Below are positions 61,883 to 64,000 of a stretch of DNA of 64,000 nucleotides, one piece after another. Source of the stretch: Roseovarius sp. SCSIO 43702 (GTDB taxonomy: Bacteria > Pseudomonadota > Alphaproteobacteria > Rhodobacterales > Rhodobacteraceae); the NCBI RefSeq assembly GCF_019599045.1, contig NZ_CP080623.1, forward strand, positions 3,246,501 to 3,310,500, written 5' to 3'. Under the pieces are notes generated by a model that worked only from the letters and a program-made list of their open reading frames with translations, was not told where the DNA came from and ran no database searches. The first letter of the stretch is position 1. Each line of letters starts with the position of its first letter. A program made the translations under genes and the position numbers.

Positions 61883-64000
61883 CTACGCCCGCATCAGCGC
61901 GTGATCCGGGTCATAGGGCGACGGCGCGATGACGGTGGCCCCCACGAGATCGCCGCAAAGATCGATCTGCATGGCGCTTCCTTCGCCGCTCAGACCCGGC
62001 TCGACGAAGGCATAGGCCAGGTTCAGTCCGACGCGGTGGCCCCAGTCGCCCGAGGTCACCGTGCCCACGACCTTGCCGTCCTGCATGACCGAGGCGCCGC
62101 CGCGCGCGGGGGCATGATCGGCGTCCAGCGTCAGCGTCACCAGCTTCCTGTTCGGGCCGGTCTCGCGACGACGCAGAAGCGCCTCCTTGCCGATGAAATC
62201 ACCCTTGTCGAGTTTGACGAACCGGTCCAAGCCGGTCTCGAACGGATCGAACTCCGTCAGGAGATCGGCTTTCCAATGCAGGAAACCCTTTTCCATCCTC
62301 ATGGACTCGACGGCTCGCGCACCGAAGATTGTCAGCCCATGCGCCTCGCCCGCCGCCCGCAGTGCCAGGTAGGCGGCATGGAGCGAGGCATTCGGAACAT
62401 GTATCTCGTAGGCAAGCTCGCCGGAGAAGCTGACGCCCAGCACGGTGGCCGGGGCGAAACCGATGAAACATTCGCGAACGCTGAGCCACGGGAAGGCTTC
62501 GCGCGACCAGTCGCCACGCGAACAGGCCGAGAGGACGGCGCGTGCCTTGGGCCCGGCCAGCACGAGGATCGTCTGGTCATTGGTCAGGCTGCGGATCGTG
62601 ACGTCTTCATCGCCCCTCAGATGCGCCCGAAGCCAGTCCATGTCGTGATATTCGCTCGCCGCCGCCGAGCCGTACCAGACGCGTTCGGGCCCCCGGTCGC
62701 TGGCGGGCAGGTTGGCGATCGTCGCCTCGCCCTTGACCATGCCATGATGGTTCAGGAGGTATCCCAGCCCGACACGGCCCGCGCGCTTCGTGACAGTGCC
62801 GCAGACCATGCGATCGAGGAAGCTGTGCCGGTCCGCCCCGGTGATTTCGAACCTGTTGAAGCCGTTGACCTCGCAGAGGCCCACGTTCTCCTGCACGTTC
62901 CGGATCTCGGCGGCGACGATGGGTGTCGCCTCGTCGAAATCGAAGCCGAGGGTGGGGTGAAAATCGGGGTCCGGCTTGATGTAGTCGACCCGTTCCCATC
63001 CATTGACGACGGTGAACTCCGCACCTTCGGCGGCAAGGATCGGCGTCAGGGGCGTGGTCTTGGCAGGGCGGCCCGCCGGGCGATGCTCGTGCGGAAAATG
63101 AAAACGGAACTCGTTCTGGTAGTCCTCGATCGCCTTGAGCGCCGTCAGCTCGACATTCGCATGGCCGGTAAACCGGCGCGGATCGATGACCCATGTGTCA
63201 TAGCACGCCTCGCCATGCACGATCTGCTGCGCCAGAAGCCAGCCATGCCCGCCGCCCTCGCCCAGACCCGCGCGCAGGCCGATGATGCAATAGGCGTTGC
63301 GCTTGCCGGGGATCGGGCCGACCAGCGGCGCACCGTCGATCGTGTAGGTGATCGGGCCGTTGACGACGCGCTTGATGCCGACCTCGGCGAGGACCAGCAT
63401 CCGCTCGAACGCGCCTTCCAGCACGTCCATCACGCGGTCCAGGTCATCGGGGCACAGATCGTTGGAGAAGTCCGGGCTGATCCCGTCCATGCCCCATGTC
63501 TTGCAGCCCTGTTCGTAAAAGCCCACGAGAAGCCCGTTCTTCTCCTGGCGCGAGTAGTAGTCCGAGATCGGGCAGCGCAAGAGCGGCATGCGGTGGCCCG
63601 CCTCCGCGATCGCCGGGATGTCCTCCGTGACGAAATACTGGTGCTCCATCGACGCGACGGGATGATGCACGCCCATCATCGCCCCCACCTCGTTCACGCG
63701 GTAGCCGCAGGCGTTCACCACGATATCGGCGTCGATCTTGCCCTTGTCCGTTTCGACCGTCCAAGTGTCGTCGGCCCTTTGGATCAGACCCGTCACACTG
63801 GTCTGGCGATAGACCTCGGCACCGGCCTTGCGCGCGTGAAAGGCCAGCGCCTGGCAAAGCTGCGCCGGGTCGATATCGCCATCTTCGCCATCCCAAAGGC
63901 CGCCCAGCAGGTTATCGGTCGAAATCAGCGGATGGCGGCGGGCGCATTCCTCGGCGTCGATCACCTCGTAGGTGACACCCATGCCGCGCGCCATCGAGGC
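61883..64000 (-). CDS. Dimethylglycine/sarcosine-dehydrogenase-like protein (FAD oxidase plus GcvT domains), 5' part missing
   Basis: The frame is open to the window edge; about 705 residues are seen and roughly 100 N-terminal residues with the FAD motif must lie outside. The visible part starts in the FAD domain ([20 protein letters not shown]), continues with the middle FAO_M-type segment ([20 protein letters not shown]) and ends with the GcvT folate-binding aminomethyl-transferase domains ([37 protein letters not shown]). Such proteins demethylate dimethylglycine or sarcosine with tetrahydrofolate. Operon with cuyA and hpsN, so it may act on an N-methylated sulfonate-related amine; that is inference. 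Confidence 0.88.
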   Translation of the reverse strand, partial: ASMARGMGVTYEVIDAEECARRHPLISTDNLLGGLWDGEDGDIDPAQLCQALAFHARKAGAEVYRQTSVTGLIQRADDTWTVETDKGKIDADIVVNACGYRVNEVGAMMGVHHPVASMEHQYFVTEDIPAIAEAGHRMPLLRCPISDYYSRQEKNGLLVGFYEQGCKTWGMDGISPDFSNDLCPDDLDRVMDVLEGAFERMLVLAEVGIKRVVNGPITYTIDGAPLVGPIPGKRNAYCIIGLRAGLGEGGGHGWLLAQQIVHGEACYDTWVIDPRRFTGHANVELTALKAIEDYQNEFRFHFPHEHRPAGRPAKTTPLTPILAAEGAEFTVVNGWERVDYIKPDPDFHPTLGFDFDEATPIVAAEIRNVQENVGLCEVNGFNRFEITGADRHSFLDRMVCGTVTKRAGRVGLGYLLNHHGMVKGEATIANLPASDRGPERVWYGSAAASEYHDMDWLRAHLRGDEDVTIRSLTNDQTILVLAGPKARAVLSACSRGDWSREAFPWLSVRECFIGFAPATVLGVSFSGELAYEIHVPNASLHAAYLALRAAGEAHGLTIFGARAVESMRMEKGFLHWKADLLTEFDPFETGLDRFVKLDKGDFIGKEALLRRRETGPNRKLVTLTLDADHAPARGGASVMQDGKVVGTVTSGDWGHRVGLNLAYAFVEPGLSGEGSAMQIDLCGDLVGATVIAPSPYDPDHALMRA

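Overview
The window comes from the chromosome of an alphaproteobacterium, most likely a marine Rhodobacterales (roseobacter-type) species. The core half (about 21.8-64 kb) is GC-rich, packed into operons with 4-base start/stop overlaps, and carries typical roseobacter cargo: TAXI/TRAP transport, betaine-type demethylation, sulfonate catabolism (hpsN, cuyA), kynurenine catabolism and a DUF2793 protein. The taxonomic call is inferred from gene content only; no marker gene is present.

Positions 1 to about 21.5 kb are a mosaic accessory island, with less uniform base composition, many short unrecognised genes, recombinases and a transposase. From the left it holds: the 5' end of a type III Mod methyltransferase gene behind a DUF4391 gene and a PLD/SNF2 helicase; a gene fragment next to an IS256-family element; a tyrosine integrase whose usual catalytic Arg reads as Gly; a predicted PD-(D/E)XK protein followed by a short ORF that may be an ATPase remnant; a tight four-gene operon (unknown 192-aa protein, QueC-like PP-loop enzyme, XRE plus ImmA/IrrE protease, PIN nuclease) behind a promoter rich in inverted repeats; three small hypothetical genes; a DUF2971 gene paired with an unknown 207-aa protein; and a recombination module of two large divergent tyrosine recombinases plus a small DNA-binding protein. 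The module ends just before an intact tRNA-Ser(GCU) gene that keeps its own promoter. The QueC-like operon is the best candidate for an undescribed conflict or defence system.

From 22 to 33 kb lies a tryptophan/kynurenine-related region: kynureninase, 3-hydroxyanthranilate 3,4-dioxygenase, a DapA-family lyase, an EamA exporter, an aspartate dehydrogenase, an aldehyde dehydrogenase, a LysR regulator and a sulfatase-family hydrolase translationally coupled to kynU.

From 33.7 to 45.3 kb runs one long minus-strand operon: a PotDBCA-type ABC importer, a BetI-like repressor, two trimethylamine-dehydrogenase-like flavoenzymes that keep the Cys for covalent FMN, a ferritin-like protein, a 61-aa CxxC membrane peptide and an N-methylproline-demethylase-like flavoenzyme. 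A BetI-like palindrome overlaps its predicted promoter. The pathway logic is import and oxidative N-demethylation of a methylated amine or betaine. A second Pot-type importer (46.2-50.1 kb) sits beside agmatine deiminase (aguA), which suggests polyamine or agmatine use.

From 51.6 to 58.5 kb an M20 amidohydrolase and its LysR regulator are divergent from a TAXI-TRAP transporter and a DadA-like amino acid oxidoreductase, pointing to uptake and cleavage of an N-acylated amino acid. DUF2945 and DUF488 genes follow. The right end (59.4-64 kb) is a sulfonate module: sulfopropanediol dehydrogenase (hpsN), L-cysteate sulfo-lyase (cuyA), a 45-codon ORF squeezed between them, and a dimethylglycine/sarcosine-dehydrogenase-like gene that runs off the window.
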